Shown in pieces: positions 37,674 to 48,979 of a DNA stretch of 64,000 nt (within the stretch, counting starts at the first letter, position 1; every line of letters begins with the position of its first letter). The stretch lies in assembly GCA_001871905.1 (NCBI GenBank), contig MNUG01000018.1, positions 42,113-106,112 of the forward strand. Direction: 5' to 3'. Source of the DNA: Alphaproteobacteria bacterium CG1_02_46_17 (lineage in GTDB: Bacteria > Pseudomonadota > Alphaproteobacteria > Micavibrionales > Micavibrionaceae). The position numbers and the translations under genes were made by a program. Below the pieces are notes generated by a model. It ran no database searches. It was not told the origin of the DNA and saw nothing but the letters and a program-made list of their open reading frames with translations.

Positions 37674-38180
37674 ATGGAACCAAAGAAAATTATGTCGGCG
37701 CGTCAGTACGATTTGCCCTCCTCATTGAGGGAAGGTGAAGAAATCCTGATTAAGGGAAGAATTTCGAATGCCATATTCTGGAAGGCTTGCGTCATGCTGT
37801 TGATTGCACTCCTTTTTGGATTGATCGCACCGCCTTTGGGATATTTTCTTTGCTTGGTAGCCTTTCTGGGGTTTGGCTATGCAATTATTCTCAAATCCAT
37901 ATTGATGATTCTTGTCACCAACCAAAGAATATTTTTCCGCTCTGGTATTGTCAAAGTTGACACAGTGCAGGTGCGTCTGGAACGTGTTGAAAGTGTCGAA
38001 ATCCAAAGAACAATTGTCGGCCATTTCCTGAATTACGGAACGGTTGTTTTAACTGGTACGGGGTCGCGTTTTTCCTTTATTCCTTTTCTATCCAATGCCA
38101 TAGAGGTCAGAAATGTCATTGATGATCTGTTGTATAAGAAGGATCAAGCCTCCCAGAACGGCAATCAGGGAGAAAACTAA
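37674..38180 (+). CDS. Membrane protein with bacterial PH domain
   Basis: 168-residue protein of the same type as its upstream neighbour: a short N-terminal cytoplasmic part, two close transmembrane segments (about residues 35-75), and a PH-like domain (LVTNQRIFFRSGIVKVDTVQVRL, then VESVEIQRTIVGHFLNYGTVVLTGTG). The two may form a complex or be an old tandem duplication. ilvD follows by 23 nt. Confidence 0.75.
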   Translation: MEPKKIMSARQYDLPSSLREGEEILIKGRISNAIFWKACVMLLIALLFGLIAPPLGYFLCLVAFLGFGYAIILKSILMILVTNQRIFFRSGIVKVDTVQVRLERVESVEIQRTIVGHFLNYGTVVLTGTGSRFSFIPFLSNAIEVRNVIDDLLYKKDQASQNGNQGEN

Positions 38181-38203
38181 TTCAGAGATAAGAGGGTGTC
38201 ATA

Positions 38204-39919
38204 ATGAAGTGGGATAAAACAAAACTGGTCAGCCGGTATGTAACCGAAGGCCCCAAAAGCGCACCGCACCGTTCTTACTATTATGCAATGGGAATGACCG
38301 AGGAAGAAATTCATCAGCCCTTGGTCGGTGTCGCAACCTGTTGGAACGAAGCAGCTCCATGTAATATTGCTCTGCAGCGTCAGGCACAGTCCGTCAAAAA
38401 AGGCGTGTCGGAAAATGGTGCAACTCCCCGTGAATTTACCACAATTACCGTGACCGATGGAATTGCCATGGGACATGAAGGAATGCGCTCAAGCCTTCCA
38501 TCCCGTGATGTCATCGCGGACTCGGTTGAATTGACAATGCGTGGTCATTGTTATGATGCGCTGGTCGGACTGGCTGGCTGTGACAAATCCTTGCCTGGAA
38601 TGATGATGGTGATGGTGCGCTTGAACGTGCCATCTGTCTTTATGTATGGCGGATCAATTCTGCCCGGCAAGTTCCGTGGAAAAGATGTCACGGTCATTGA
38701 TGTTTTTGAAGGGGTGGGAAAACACGCAACCGGAGAATTCTCGGACGCTGATCTCAAAGAAATGGAATGTTGTGCATGCCCGTCTTCTGGTGCATGCGGG
38801 GGGCAGTTCACGGCTAATACGATGGCCTGTGTGTCTGAGGCAATTGGTCTGGCGTTACCCGGTTCGGCTGGCGCACCGGCTCCTTATGAAACGCGGGATG
38901 AATACGCGGTGGCTTCGGGCAAAGCGATTGTCGAATTGATCCGGAAAAATATTCGTCCACGCGATATTGTAACACGCAAATCTTTGGAAAACGCGGCGAT
39001 GATTGTGGCTGCAACCGGTGGTTCAACCAACGCGGCATTGCATTTACCAGCGTTGGCGCACGAAGCAGGAATTGATTTTGATTTACATGATGTGTGTGAT
39101 GTGATGCGTCGGACACCCTATTTGGCGAGCCTTAAACCGGGTGGAAAATATGTTGCGAAAGATTTATTTGATGTCGGCGGCGTCTCTGTCGTTCTCAAAG
39201 AACTTTTGAAAGGCGGCTATTTGCATGGGGATTGCCTGACCGTTACAGGAAAAACAATTGCCGAAAATCTGGAAGGGGTCGAGTTCCCCGAAAATCAGGA
39301 TGTGATTTACCCGATTACAAATCCGATCTCGATGACGGGCGGTGTTGTTGGATTAAAAGGTAATCTGGCACCAGATGGCGCGATTGTTAAAATCGCCGGA
39401 ATGGATAATTTATCTTTTGAAGGGCCTGCCAGATGTTTTGACTCGGAACAAGAATGTTTTGATGCCGTTCAAAATCGCCAGTACAAAGAAGGTGACGTTC
39501 TGGTTATTCGCTACGAAGGGCCAAAAGGCGGGCCCGGTATGCGCGAAATGCTTTCGACAACCGGCGCGTTGTACGGGCAGGGGATGGGCGGCAAAGTGGC
39601 CTTGATTACCGATGGGCGTTTTTCCGGTGGAACCCGTGGATTCTGCATCGGCCATGTCGGGCCGGAAGCTGCAATCGGCGGGCCGATTGGGTTGCTCAAA
39701 GATGGGGATATTATCCGCATTGATGCTGAAAAAGGGAACATGGATGTTCTACTGTCTGATGAAGAAATTGCCGCGCGTCGCCAAAACTGGAAACCGCGCC
39801 AGAATAAATATCAATCCGGCGTGTTGTGGAAATACGCCCAACTGGTTGGGCCTGCCGTCAAGGGTGCTGTCACCCATCCGGGAGCGAAAGCCGAGGAACA
39901 TGTCTATGCCGATCTTTAA
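38204..39919 (+). CDS. ilvD: Dihydroxy-acid dehydratase
   Basis: Fe-S dehydratase making the keto acids of valine and isoleucine. The 571-residue protein has likely [2Fe-2S] ligands Cys53 (TCWNEAAPC), Cys126 (GCDKS) and Cys198 (CPSSGACGG). C-terminal [19 protein letters not shown] is typical. It starts 23 nt after the PH-domain gene and overlaps the start of the L,D-transpeptidase gene. Confidence 0.96.
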   Translation: MKWDKTKLVSRYVTEGPKSAPHRSYYYAMGMTEEEIHQPLVGVATCWNEAAPCNIALQRQAQSVKKGVSENGATPREFTTITVTDGIAMGHEGMRSSLPSRDVIADSVELTMRGHCYDALVGLAGCDKSLPGMMMVMVRLNVPSVFMYGGSILPGKFRGKDVTVIDVFEGVGKHATGEFSDADLKEMECCACPSSGACGGQFTANTMACVSEAIGLALPGSAGAPAPYETRDEYAVASGKAIVELIRKNIRPRDIVTRKSLENAAMIVAATGGSTNAALHLPALAHEAGIDFDLHDVCDVMRRTPYLASLKPGGKYVAKDLFDVGGVSVVLKELLKGGYLHGDCLTVTGKTIAENLEGVEFPENQDVIYPITNPISMTGGVVGLKGNLAPDGAIVKIAGMDNLSFEGPARCFDSEQECFDAVQNRQYKEGDVLVIRYEGPKGGPGMREMLSTTGALYGQGMGGKVALITDGRFSGGTRGFCIGHVGPEAAIGGPIGLLKDGDIIRIDAEKGNMDVLLSDEEIAARRQNWKPRQNKYQSGVLWKYAQLVGPAVKGAVTHPGAKAEEHVYADL

Positions 39920-41615
39920 GCCATTTTATCGCTCTCCCGTATTTTTTTTAGGGCCTGCGATGCTATTGGCAAGCACATTTTTTGTCTCTGTTCCTGCCTT
40001 TTCCCAAGAAGAAATCCTCGATCCTGCAGCAGCCCAGATAGCAACTCAGGTAACCGCTCCGGAAGACGCGCCAATTCTGACCCTTATCAAATCCGGCACC
40101 ATCGAAGGCGTAAAGTTACTGGATAAAAAAGATGTCTTGAGATTCTATCAGGAATATCAGGGAAAATTTTTATGGGTTAGGGAAGGCCGCTTTTCTTCGG
40201 ACAGTAAAAAACTATTTGCCTTGATCCGTGACTCTTATACCCATGGTCTCAATCCTGAAAATTATCAACGCACGATCTTGTCCCAGATGATTGATTCAAA
40301 ATTTTCTGATGAAATAGAGGCCAGCAAAGCCGAACTGCTGATGACCAATGCTGTCATTCATTACGGGGCGGATATATCAGGGATGCGCATCTCTGCCAAA
40401 CTCGTTGAAGCCGATATGGGGTCATGGTCAAAAGGTGTTGCGGCATATTCTTTGCTGAATGTGATCTCCCGCTCGGATGATCCGGCGCGTGTTTTATCTT
40501 TGTTGGCACCTCAGGATGGGGAGTATGAATCTCTCCGCAAAGAATTGAAGAATATTCTCGATCAATATGCAGAAAATGCAAAATCGGATCTTGCGCCGAT
40601 TGCCCTGTCTGGACTGATCCGGCAAGGCCAATCCAGTCCTGTTGTGGCACAAATTCGGGAACGTCTGGGTGTGAATGTCGGGGAGAACGCGCAAATCTAT
40701 GATGAAAAACTGGTCGAAGCTGTCACAAAATTTCAGATAGATCATGGTTTGAAAGCAGATGGCGTGATTGGCCCCAGAACAGTTCAGTCTTTGAATGAAG
40801 GCCCGCGCGATCACCTGATTAAGGTGCTGGCAAATCTGGAACGCCGCCGCTGGGTCAGACGCCCGATGCCTGGACGTTATGTCGAGGTGAATATTCCGGC
40901 GATGTGGTTGAGGGCGGTTGATAACAGTCGCGTTGAATTTGAAATGCCCGTGATCGTTGGTCGGAAAAAACGCCCGACTATGAGTTTCGTAGACGAGATT
41001 GTGGGTATTCGTTTTAATCCGTCATGGTATGTCCCCGATACAATCAAGAAAGAAGACTATCTTCCTGCCTTGAAAAAGGACCCGCAGGCTTTATCTGAAA
41101 AAGGCATTGCGTTCCGTATTAAGGCAGAAGATGGCTCCGGTATGGTGACTGTTCCACCCGAGGAAATTGATTGGGAATCGATGTCTGAGCGGGACTTGAA
41201 ATCAATCCAGATGGTTCAAGGGCCGGGGGCTGCCAATGCACTGGGAGTTATCCGTGTTTTGATGCCGAACCGCTATGATATTTATTTGCATGATACCAAT
41301 ACGCCAAGCCTGTTCAAAAAGGATGATCGCGCCCAAAGTTCCGGTTGCGTCAGGCTGGCTGAACCCCGAAGAATCGCAAATTTTATTCTGGGTGACAACA
41401 AACATTGGTCAGAAGATCGCCTCGACTCCTATTTGAAAGCGGGCAAGACTCGTGAGATTCCAGCGTCACATCCTCTCCCAGTCTATCTGTTTTACTATAC
41501 AATATGGAAAGATGCGGACGGAAAATTGGTCTATGGTCAGGATATATATGCCCTCGACAAGACTCTGGTGAACCTATTGAAAAACAACGGTCAAATAGAC
41601 TTCCCGATGCTTTGA
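39906..41615 (+). CDS. L,D-transpeptidase of the YcbB/LdtD type
   Basis: Periplasmic enzyme forming 3-3 cross-links in peptidoglycan. It has a hydrophobic signal sequence (about residues 10-34, ending near AFSQ), a helical scaffold, a peptidoglycan-binding repeat ([20 protein letters not shown]) and a YkuD catalytic domain with His462 and Cys481 in SSGCVR. The open frame extends about 100 codons into ilvD. The Shine-Dalgarno GAGGA at 39893-39897 selects ATG 39906 (or 39900), giving 569-571 residues. It overlaps the ilvD end and is followed by a MepK-like endopeptidase gene, the same pairing as ycbB-ycbK in E. coli. Confidence 0.88.
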   Translation: MPIFKPFYRSPVFFLGPAMLLASTFFVSVPAFSQEEILDPAAAQIATQVTAPEDAPILTLIKSGTIEGVKLLDKKDVLRFYQEYQGKFLWVREGRFSSDSKKLFALIRDSYTHGLNPENYQRTILSQMIDSKFSDEIEASKAELLMTNAVIHYGADISGMRISAKLVEADMGSWSKGVAAYSLLNVISRSDDPARVLSLLAPQDGEYESLRKELKNILDQYAENAKSDLAPIALSGLIRQGQSSPVVAQIRERLGVNVGENAQIYDEKLVEAVTKFQIDHGLKADGVIGPRTVQSLNEGPRDHLIKVLANLERRRWVRRPMPGRYVEVNIPAMWLRAVDNSRVEFEMPVIVGRKKRPTMSFVDEIVGIRFNPSWYVPDTIKKEDYLPALKKDPQALSEKGIAFRIKAEDGSGMVTVPPEEIDWESMSERDLKSIQMVQGPGAANALGVIRVLMPNRYDIYLHDTNTPSLFKKDDRAQSSGCVRLAEPRRIANFILGDNKHWSEDRLDSYLKAGKTREIPASHPLPVYLFYYTIWKDADGKLVYGQDIYALDKTLVNLLKNNGQIDFPML

Positions 41616-41845
41616 GTTGTCAGGTTCCAATTTGAAGTAAATTTTATTATATAAAAGTAAAAACGAAATATATTGAACCTTTCGGACAGATTTCCTAGAA
41701 TAGAGAGATCAGGGGATAATTCTTGATCCTCTCTTCAAATTCATTTTTTTAATATCCTGACTTTGATAAAAAGAACAGTATTTGCTAGATAAGCACTTAT
41801 TGTATTAAAAGCACTTTAGTTTCAAACGATCCGAATAGGTAGAAT

Positions 41846-42418
41846 ATGTCCTTTCTAGATTCTGGTACTGAGTCCTTGTTGAGCCGCCGCAGCTTTCTCA
41901 AAAGCGGATTAACTCTCTCAATGGCAGCACTAATCTCCACAGGTGTTAAACCTGCATTGGCCATGCCGTCAGGCGGAGCTTACAGCGTATCTTTCAGAAA
42001 TTCACATACCGGAGAGTCATTCTCCGGTGTTTATCGTGTTGGCGACAAGTATCTGCCAGACGCCTTTGAACGCATCAACTATGTCATGCGCGACTTCCGT
42101 CAAAACGAAGTTTTCCCGATGGATCCGCGTGCCATTGATATTATTGCTGCTGTTCATCGTTATACCGGTAGCACAAATCCATACTCCATCATTTCCGGTT
42201 ATCGGTCTCCGCATACAAATGCCATGTTGAGATCCAATTCCAGAGGTGTTGCCAAACGTTCCCTTCATATGTCCGGTCAGGCGATTGATCTTCGACTGGA
42301 AGGCATCAACACCAAACACATCCGCGAAATTGCAACCAATCTTAAGGCGGGCGGCGTTGGATATTATTCTCGCCAGCAATTTGTCCACATGGATTCCGGC
42401 ACATTCCGCACTTGGTAG
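41846..42418 (+). CDS. MepK-like murein DD-/LD-endopeptidase (DUF882)
   Basis: 190-residue exported peptidase. The Tat signal (SRRSFLK at 13-19) ends at a predicted cleavage site after ALA39. Zinc-site residues of the family are His141 (SLHMSGQAID), Asp148 and His181 (QFVHMDSG). E. coli MepK (YcbK) cleaves 3-3 and 4-3 cross-links; adjacency to the L,D-transpeptidase suggests a making-and-breaking pair. It lies 230 nt downstream of that gene, with an A/T-rich gap, and abuts convergent rnhA. Confidence 0.85.
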   Translation: MSFLDSGTESLLSRRSFLKSGLTLSMAALISTGVKPALAMPSGGAYSVSFRNSHTGESFSGVYRVGDKYLPDAFERINYVMRDFRQNEVFPMDPRAIDIIAAVHRYTGSTNPYSIISGYRSPHTNAMLRSNSRGVAKRSLHMSGQAIDLRLEGINTKHIREIATNLKAGGVGYYSRQQFVHMDSGTFRTW

Positions 42419-42868
42419 TCAGGATTTAGGAATACCGGAACGGGCCAGTTCATCGGCACGTTCGTTTTCGATGTGGCCGGCATGGCCCTTGACCCAGATC
42501 CACTCAATATCATGGCGGGCAATTTCCTGATCCAGATCTTGCCACAAATCCTGATTTTTAACCGGCTTCCTGTTGGCCGTTTTCCATCCCTTGGCTTTCC
42601 AGCCTTCCAGCCATTCGGTAATGCCTTGTAAAACATATTTGCTGTCAGTATGAATCTTGACCCGACAGGGACGGGACAGGGCGCGCAGCCCCTCGATGGC
42701 GGCCATCAATTCCATCCGGTTGTTGGTGGTGTCCAATTCGCCGCCGCATAACTCTTTTTCCGTGCCTTTGAAGCGGAGTAAAACGCCCCAGCCTCCGGGG
42801 CCGGGATTTCCGGAACAAGCGCCATCGGTAAATAATTCGACAAAATTTTCAGATGATTTTGTGGTCAC
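42419..42868 (-). CDS. rnhA: Ribonuclease HI
   Basis: Degrades RNA in RNA-DNA hybrids. All four acidic catalytic residues are present from the GTG start: Asp15 ([16 protein letters not shown]), Glu53 (RMELMAA), Asp75 (HTDSKYV) and Asp139 (ERADELA). The frame is open to 42934, but the GTG at 42866-42868 gives a normal 149-residue enzyme and overlaps the thrB end by 20 nt. It is last in an ispH-ygjV-thrB-rnhA arrangement. Confidence 0.94.
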   Translation of the reverse strand: MTTKSSENFVELFTDGACSGNPGPGGWGVLLRFKGTEKELCGGELDTTNNRMELMAAIEGLRALSRPCRVKIHTDSKYVLQGITEWLEGWKAKGWKTANRKPVKNQDLWQDLDQEIARHDIEWIWVKGHAGHIENERADELARSGIPKS

Positions 42869-43775
42869 GATGGAATTCCAGTTTCTTGATATATTCGCTT
42901 GGGTCTTTCGGTGTGACCAAAGCATTCGGGTCATGGAAAGTCAAATCATAAAGGCGTGAAGCAAGAAAACGCATCGCGGCGCCTCGAGCCAGAATTTGAA
43001 AATTGGATTTCTCAATATCTGATAAGGAACGAACAGACTGATACCCTTCCAGAAAAGATGTTCCCTTTTTCTCGTCATAAACGTGATCCGGCGTAAAACA
43101 CCATGCATTCAGAACAATGGCGAGGTCATAGGCCAGAAAATCGGTGGCCGAAAAATAAAAATCAATCACACCATGGATGTGACCATCCAGAATAAAAACA
43201 TTGTCGGGAAACAAATCGGCATGAACCGCCCCGCGCGGCAAATCCGTCGGCCAGTTATTTTTTAGGAAAGAAAGCTCCTCAAGAAACGGCAACCCTTTGT
43301 CTGCGGTTTTAAGTAATCGAGTTTCCCATGCCGCAATCCCCATCGGATTATCAAGGCGTGGCTGAAAAGCCTGTCCAGCCAGATGCATCCGGCCCAACAG
43401 TTCTCCCAATTCCCGACAAAGTGCCGGAGTGATGTCCGCTGTTTCTACGCCGCGCCCGTCAAGAAAAGGAAATAGGGTGGCCGGCTTTCCGGCAAGGCGC
43501 CCGATGGTTTGTTGGCGGGTGGTTGGAACGGGGGCGGGGCAGATAATCCCCGACTTTGACAGATGATCCATAAAAGATAGAAAGAACGGAAGATGGTCGG
43601 GGTTAATACGGCTTTCAAAAATGGTCAGGATATACAGCCCTTGTGTTGTTTCAATTTTGTAATTGGTGTTATCGATTCCCTGAAGGATACCTGTGGCGCA
43701 AACAAGAGTTCCAACCGGATAATCGGTCAGAAACTCTTCAATCTGTTGATTCGTCAGCTTGGTATAAACAGCCAT
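42849..43775 (-). CDS. thrB: Homoserine kinase, ThrB type II (APH fold)
   Basis: Phosphorylates homoserine for threonine synthesis. The 308-residue protein belongs to the aminoglycoside-phosphotransferase fold class used by alphaproteobacteria. The N-terminus [16 protein letters not shown] and the catalytic loop HADLFPDN (185-192) with IDFYF (204-208) are diagnostic. It overlaps rnhA. Confidence 0.93.
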   Translation of the reverse strand: MAVYTKLTNQQIEEFLTDYPVGTLVCATGILQGIDNTNYKIETTQGLYILTIFESRINPDHLPFFLSFMDHLSKSGIICPAPVPTTRQQTIGRLAGKPATLFPFLDGRGVETADITPALCRELGELLGRMHLAGQAFQPRLDNPMGIAAWETRLLKTADKGLPFLEELSFLKNNWPTDLPRGAVHADLFPDNVFILDGHIHGVIDFYFSATDFLAYDLAIVLNAWCFTPDHVYDEKKGTSFLEGYQSVRSLSDIEKSNFQILARGAAMRFLASRLYDLTFHDPNALVTPKDPSEYIKKLEFHRDHKII

Positions 43776-43839
43776 GGCAAGGATTGTACAATATTGTTTT
43801 CACTTTTTCACCTATAAGTATTCCATTGCGGGGGATACT

Positions 43840-44379
43840 CTAGATCGGGTCAATCTTGCCTCGTCTGGGGTAGTGACGGATGAGGCCGATTAAGAGCATG
43901 ATATTCATGAGTACAGCCGTGGCAACCATCAGGTAGATACCGTTTAGATACAGATAAAGAATCCATGGAAATCCGGAGAGATAGTAAGCAAGACGAATAC
44001 GTTCTGTATTGCTGCTAAGCTCTGCATAGCGACAGGCGACAACCGCAGTGATGGGGAGTAGATCAATAGGGCTTTTATAGGATATATACAGGCTAATTGC
44101 GGAAAGAATTGTCGCGCCGATAATGCGGGGCACCACAGTTTTTTTGAAATACCTATCGGGGGTTAATGCTTGGGTTAATGCGCCTGCGGCGGCAATGAAT
44201 CCGGCTAACCCACCAGAGAGACCTCCCATCAGAATCATATAAGTACTGTTAAAGCAGTCTGCCAGAAACTTGATAGTCATCATTTTTCTGCGTCGCTTGG
44301 TTTGTGTGCTGGTAAGTGCAAGAATAAGTGCCAGCACATAGATGACTGTATTGGGATCAAGCAGTTCGTTGAGGGGCAT
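43840..44379 (-). CDS. YgjV-like inner membrane protein
   Basis: 179-residue protein with about five hydrophobic segments and an RRRKMM run near the first cytoplasmic loop, matching the YgjV membrane protein pattern ([20 protein letters not shown]). Function unknown. It overlaps the ispH end by 23 nt and separates ispH from thrB, which are usually close neighbours. Confidence 0.65.
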   Translation of the reverse strand: MPLNELLDPNTVIYVLALILALTSTQTKRRRKMMTIKFLADCFNSTYMILMGGLSGGLAGFIAAAGALTQALTPDRYFKKTVVPRIIGATILSAISLYISYKSPIDLLPITAVVACRYAELSSNTERIRLAYYLSGFPWILYLYLNGIYLMVATAVLMNIMLLIGLIRHYPRRGKIDPI

Positions 44380-45349
44380 GAAGTTCTTCTGCTTCCCTCA
44401 GGAGTCGAGGGATATTGAATGTTACATTTTCTTTTGTCAGGATAATCTCTTCGACATCAACCGCAAATTTATCCTTTAACGCCGCGATCACATTTTCGAT
44501 GAGGATATCGGGAGCAGACGCACCGGCAGTAAGTCCAAGTGTTTTGATAGATTGAATTTCTTCCCATGGAATATTTTTTTCATCTTGCACCAGAAAGGCT
44601 TTGGGTGACCCATAGGATTTGGCAACTTCGACCAGACGGTTCGAATTGGAAGAATTGGGCGAACCAATGACAAACACCACATCCGATTTGGCAGCAATCA
44701 TTTTGACGGCTTCCTGTCGGTTGGTGGTGGCGTAACAGATATCTTCACGACTGGGGCCGATGATGGCTGGAAATTTTTGTTTAAGAGCCTCGACAATGTC
44801 GGATGTATCATCAACTGACAAAGTGGTCTGACTGCAATAGGCAAGCTTGGTTGGATCAGAAACATCCAACTTGGCGACATCATCAACAGTCTCGACCAGA
44901 AAAACGCTTCCCGGTGGCAGTTGCCCCATGGTTCCGATCACTTCGGGGTGGCCTTCATGGCCGATCAGAATAATATCCAACCCCATTTTATGATGGCGGG
45001 CGGCCTCATAATGAACCTTGGTCACCAGAGGGCAGGTGGCATCAATATAGAACATCTTCCGGTTTTGGGCGTCTTGCGGCACTGATTTTGGCACACCATG
45101 TGCCGAAAAAATAACCGGACAGTCATGGTGTTCGCTCGGAATCTCGGAAAGTTCCTCGACAAAGACGGCCCCTTTGGCACGCAGGGTTTCCACAACAAAT
45201 TTGTTATGAACAATCTCGTGGCGGACATAAACGGGCGCCCCGTACTTTTCGAGCGCTTTTTCAACAATCTGGATGGCGCGATCAACACCGGCACAAAAAC
45301 CGCGTGGGGCACAAAGGTATAATTTCAGCGGAGAATCTATGTTACTCAT
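44357..45349 (-). CDS. ispH: 4-Hydroxy-3-methylbut-2-enyl diphosphate reductase
   Basis: Final step of the MEP isoprenoid pathway, making IPP and DMAPP. The three Fe-S ligands are Cys19 ([10 protein letters not shown]), Cys106 ([11 protein letters not shown]) and Cys205 ([10 protein letters not shown]). The substrate-site histidines in [11 protein letters not shown] and [11 protein letters not shown] are also present. First gene of the ispH-ygjV-thrB-rnhA cluster. Confidence 0.96.
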   Translation of the reverse strand: MSNIDSPLKLYLCAPRGFCAGVDRAIQIVEKALEKYGAPVYVRHEIVHNKFVVETLRAKGAVFVEELSEIPSEHHDCPVIFSAHGVPKSVPQDAQNRKMFYIDATCPLVTKVHYEAARHHKMGLDIILIGHEGHPEVIGTMGQLPPGSVFLVETVDDVAKLDVSDPTKLAYCSQTTLSVDDTSDIVEALKQKFPAIIGPSREDICYATTNRQEAVKMIAAKSDVVFVIGSPNSSNSNRLVEVAKSYGSPKAFLVQDEKNIPWEEIQSIKTLGLTAGASAPDILIENVIAALKDKFAVDVEEIILTKENVTFNIPRLLREAEELHAPQRTA

Positions 45350-45441
45350 AAGAAAATGGGTATCAGATCGAGAGCGGACTTGCCATGGTTTTTCTTTCCG
45401 CTATTGTTCATGGGTAATTTTCATCTTTCGGGAGCTATACC

Positions 45442-46077
45442 ATGAACCGCCACTTTGGTGTTTTGTCGCTTTTAACTGTTCTGTCCTTGGGATTATCCGG
45501 ATGTCAGGCTGTGGAGTCGCTCGGACAGAGTATAAACTCCATAAAATGGCCAGTATCAACTGAAGGAACAGACTCAACCTCAAAAACTGTATCTTCTGGT
45601 CAAACGCAGGTGGCTGATTTGCCGACCAATTGCCCGCAATTGAAGATCTTGGGTGAAATTTCGGAAATCTCCCAATTTGCAAATCCGAAAGCTCCCAAAT
45701 TGGAAGAGCTGGTCTCCTCTGCCAAATTTACCACAATAGATGCAAGCTGTAGCGTGGCGCCGAATAGCGTAACCCTTGAAATCGCGCTTGATTTTGATGG
45801 AACACTGGGGCCGGTGGGCATGAAAAATGGCGGCAGCGAAGCCAATTATGCCTATCCGTATTTTCTCAGCGTCATCACGCCAAGCGGGCAAATCCTGTCC
45901 AAGGATGTCTTTGCTCTGTCAATGGTCTATGACAGCGGCAACATTCAGATGCATAAACAAGACAAGCTGCGCCAGACTATTCCGTTAATGGCCGGACAAA
46001 CCGCCAGCGGCTACCAGATTGTCGTCGGGTTCCAGTTAAGCGAGGATGAACTGAATTACAACAGGACACAAAAATGA
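45442..46077 (+). CDS. Hypothetical lipoprotein
   Basis: 211-residue protein with a signal peptide and lipobox LSGC (lipidated Cys21). A Ser/Thr-rich linker follows, then a beta-rich domain with two cysteines (in TNCPQLK and DASCSV). No named family recognised. Its stop overlaps the gmhA start by 4 nt, so it is cotranslated with a surface-sugar enzyme gene, hinting at an envelope role. Confidence 0.72.
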   Translation: MNRHFGVLSLLTVLSLGLSGCQAVESLGQSINSIKWPVSTEGTDSTSKTVSSGQTQVADLPTNCPQLKILGEISEISQFANPKAPKLEELVSSAKFTTIDASCSVAPNSVTLEIALDFDGTLGPVGMKNGGSEANYAYPYFLSVITPSGQILSKDVFALSMVYDSGNIQMHKQDKLRQTIPLMAGQTASGYQIVVGFQLSEDELNYNRTQK

Positions 46078-46661
46078 CCCTAAATATTCAGGAATTCTGG
46101 GCAAAGGAAACCCGCCATCATTTGGAAATTGCGGATAAAACCATCTCTACTCTTGGAAAAGGGGTCGAAGACTGGGTTGATATGGCTGTGGCGTGCATTG
46201 AGGCAGGCGGAAAAATCCTGTTTTGCGGAAATGGCGGGTCAGCGGCAGACGCCCAGCATATTGCGGCGGAACTTTCCGTAAAACTTTGTCAGGATAGAAA
46301 ACCAATTGCGGCCCTGTGTTTAAGTCTTGATCCATCGGCGATGACGGCCTGCGCCAATGACTATGGTTATGACAAGGTGTTTTCCCGTCAGGTGGCAGCC
46401 TTGGGTCGTTCGGGTGACTTGTTGGTTGGCATTACAACATCGGGCAACAGTAAAAACATCATCGAAGCCATTGAAACTGCAAAAGAAAAATCAATAAAGG
46501 TCGTGGTTTTGACGGGGGACAGCGGGGGCAAAGTGGCACCGATGGCTGATTTGGCTTTGAAGATCCCGTGTGCTGATTCGACAGCTCGAATTCAGGAAAT
46601 GCACATTCTTTTGGGACATATTTTCTGTGGGGCGTTAGAACAACGGCTTGGCCTGATTTAG
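46074..46661 (+). CDS. gmhA: Sedoheptulose-7-phosphate isomerase
   Basis: First step of ADP-heptose synthesis for LPS core. The 195-residue SIS-domain protein contains CGNGGSAADAQHIAAEL (51-67, with His62 and Glu66 at the metal/substrate site), TTSGNSKNI and the C-terminal EMHILLGH. It is coupled to the preceding lipoprotein gene. A generic SIS isomerase such as DiaA is less likely given these motifs. Confidence 0.9.
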   Translation: MTLNIQEFWAKETRHHLEIADKTISTLGKGVEDWVDMAVACIEAGGKILFCGNGGSAADAQHIAAELSVKLCQDRKPIAALCLSLDPSAMTACANDYGYDKVFSRQVAALGRSGDLLVGITTSGNSKNIIEAIETAKEKSIKVVVLTGDSGGKVAPMADLALKIPCADSTARIQEMHILLGHIFCGALEQRLGLI

Positions 46662-46777
46662 GCGAGAAAAGCTGCGGCATTGCAGCGCAGAACAGTTTCC
46701 CTTGCTTTGCCTGTATTGATATGCTACCAGAGCCCAACAAAACATAACTTCATCAGTAATTCTGAAAGGATCAGGAA

Positions 46778-47407
46778 TTGACAAACTCCTCCTCCGCCCA
46801 CGGCAATGCAAGTCGTATCGCAGCAGGTGCTGGGAACGTCGTAGCAAGCCGCTATGCAGCGTCGTTAATCGACGTAGCGATGCCCGCCGGCGCACTTGAA
46901 GCCGTGCAAAATGATATAATCTCGCTTGAATCCACATTGAACCAGTCCCACGACTTGAAGGCTTTTGTTGAAAGTCCGGTTTATGGTGCCGATCGCCAGT
47001 TGGCCGCCATTCGCGACATCGCTCAAAAATGTCGGTTTCATCAGATTACAATCAATTTTCTATGCGTTCTCGCTGAAAACCGCCGTTTGAAAGAACTGGA
47101 AATGATCATCGGGGCCTTCCATCGCGAGATTGCAAAACGCATGGGACAGATGGATGCTTTCGTGAAAACGGCTCATCCCCTGACAGCGCAACAAGAAGAA
47201 AATCTGGCTCGGATGTTGGCAGAAAAAACTGGCAAGACCGTACGCTTGTATGTGGAAATCGATCAGGAATTGTTGGGCGGGATGGTTGTAACCATTGGCT
47301 CACAAATGATTGATGATTCACTCAAATCAAAATTGGCCCGTCTGAAACAGACAATGGTCACGAATTCAAATTCCAATCAAAACGCATCATTGAAAGAGGT
47401 AGGATAA
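46778..47407 (+). CDS. atpH: ATP synthase F1 delta subunit
   Basis: Peripheral stalk subunit joining F1 to the b subunits. The 209-residue protein has VVASRYAASLIDVA near the N-terminus and the C-terminal LLGGMVVTIGSQMIDDSLKSKL signature. No ATG is available near the family-typical start, so the TTG at 46778 is used, with AAGGA a few nucleotides upstream. The first 25 residues are Ser/Gly/Ala-rich. First gene of the atp operon. Confidence 0.92.
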   Translation: MTNSSSAHGNASRIAAGAGNVVASRYAASLIDVAMPAGALEAVQNDIISLESTLNQSHDLKAFVESPVYGADRQLAAIRDIAQKCRFHQITINFLCVLAENRRLKELEMIIGAFHREIAKRMGQMDAFVKTAHPLTAQQEENLARMLAEKTGKTVRLYVEIDQELLGGMVVTIGSQMIDDSLKSKLARLKQTMVTNSNSNQNASLKEVG

Positions 47408-47410
47408 ATA

Positions 47411-48955
47411 ATGGATATCCGTGCAGCAGAAATTTCCGAAATTTTGACCAAGCAAATCGCGAATTTTGACGCGATGGCAGATGTTGCCGAAATCGGACAG
47501 GTTTTGTCCGTAGGTGACGGAGTGGCTCGTGTATATGGCCTCGACAACGTTCGTGCTGGTGAAATGGTTGAATTCCCTGATGGTACAAAAGGGATGGCTC
47601 TGAACCTTGAATCCGACAATGTCGGTGTGGTTATTTTCGGGTCTGACCGTGCCATTAAAGAAGGTGATATCGTTAAACGGACTGGCGAGATTGTTCAGGT
47701 TCCTGTTGGAAAAGAATTGCTGGGCCGTGTTGTGGATGGTCTTGGAAACCCGATTGATGGCAAAGGCCCAATTGGTGCCAAACAATTCAGCCGTGTTGAA
47801 GTCAAAGCACCGGGAATTATTCCACGTAAATCGGTTCACGAACCAATGCAAACTGGTTTGAAAGCCATTGACGCTCTGGTTCCTATCGGACGTGGCCAGC
47901 GTGAATTGATTATCGGTGACCGTCAAACGGGTAAAACCGCTGTGGCGATGGATGCGATCATCAACCAGAAATCAAACAACAAATCTGAAAATCCAAAAGA
48001 CCACATGTACTGTGTTTATGTGGCAATTGGTCAAAAACGCTCGACCGTTGTAAAACTGGTAAAAGAACTCGAAGAAGCAGGCGCGATGGAATATTCCATC
48101 GTTGTGGCCGCAACCGCGTCCGACCCTGCACCGATGCAGTTCATTGCTCCATATACTGGGTGTGCAATGGGCGAATATTTCCGTGACAACGGTATGCATG
48201 CTTTGGCGGTTTATGATGACTTGTCCAAACAGGCTGTGGCTTACCGTCAAATGTCCTTGCTGCTGCGTCGTCCTCCAGGACGTGAAGCCTATCCGGGGGA
48301 TGTGTTCTATATCCACTCCCGTTTGCTCGAACGTGCGGCAAAAATGAATGACGATTTCGGTGCTGGTTCCATGACGGCTTTGCCAGTGATTGAAACACAG
48401 GCTGGTGACGTATCCGCATATATCCCGACCAACGTAATCTCGATTACCGATGGTCAGATTTTCTTGGAAACAGGCTTGTTCTATAAAGGTATTCGTCCGG
48501 CGATTAACGTTGGTCTGTCTGTATCTCGTGTTGGATCTGCGGCGCAGACCAAGGCGATGAAACAAGTGGCTGGTAAGATTAAACTCGAACTCGCCCAGTA
48601 CCGCGAAATGGAAGCCTTTGCCCAGTTTGCATCCGACCTTGATCCCGCCACCCAGAAATTGTTGGCGCGTGGGGCTCGTTTGACCCAACTGTTGAAACAA
48701 CCTCAATATTCTCCTCTGACAACAGAAGAGCAAGTTGTGGTGATTTTTGCTGGGACTCGTGGATATCTGGACGCTGTGCCAGTCGGAAAAGTCAGTGCTT
48801 ATGAGCATGAACTGTTGTCAGAGCTGCGGACATCTAGTTCCTCCATTCTGGCGACCATCAAAGAGAAAAAAGCATTGAATGATGACCTCGAGGGACAGAT
48901 TTCAGCGTTCCTTGAAGGGTTTACCCAAGGCTATGTTTCCCGCTTGGCGGCTTAA
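47411..48955 (+). CDS. atpA: ATP synthase F1 alpha subunit
   Basis: Non-catalytic nucleotide-binding subunit of F1. The 514-residue protein has P-loop GDRQTGKTA (169-177) and the alpha-specific arginine-finger region ([17 protein letters not shown]). It starts 3 nt after atpH. Confidence 0.98.
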   Translation: MDIRAAEISEILTKQIANFDAMADVAEIGQVLSVGDGVARVYGLDNVRAGEMVEFPDGTKGMALNLESDNVGVVIFGSDRAIKEGDIVKRTGEIVQVPVGKELLGRVVDGLGNPIDGKGPIGAKQFSRVEVKAPGIIPRKSVHEPMQTGLKAIDALVPIGRGQRELIIGDRQTGKTAVAMDAIINQKSNNKSENPKDHMYCVYVAIGQKRSTVVKLVKELEEAGAMEYSIVVAATASDPAPMQFIAPYTGCAMGEYFRDNGMHALAVYDDLSKQAVAYRQMSLLLRRPPGREAYPGDVFYIHSRLLERAAKMNDDFGAGSMTALPVIETQAGDVSAYIPTNVISITDGQIFLETGLFYKGIRPAINVGLSVSRVGSAAQTKAMKQVAGKIKLELAQYREMEAFAQFASDLDPATQKLLARGARLTQLLKQPQYSPLTTEEQVVVIFAGTRGYLDAVPVGKVSAYEHELLSELRTSSSSILATIKEKKALNDDLEGQISAFLEGFTQGYVSRLAA

Positions 48956-48979
48956 TTAAACGAACAAAGGATATAACGT

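Noticed and set aside
39612..39905. N-terminal extension of the L,D-transpeptidase frame
   Set aside because: Lies entirely within ilvD. The signal peptide and Shine-Dalgarno place the start at 39906 (or 39900).
47972..48808. 278-codon minus-strand ORF
   Set aside because: Antisense to atpA; shadow frame.
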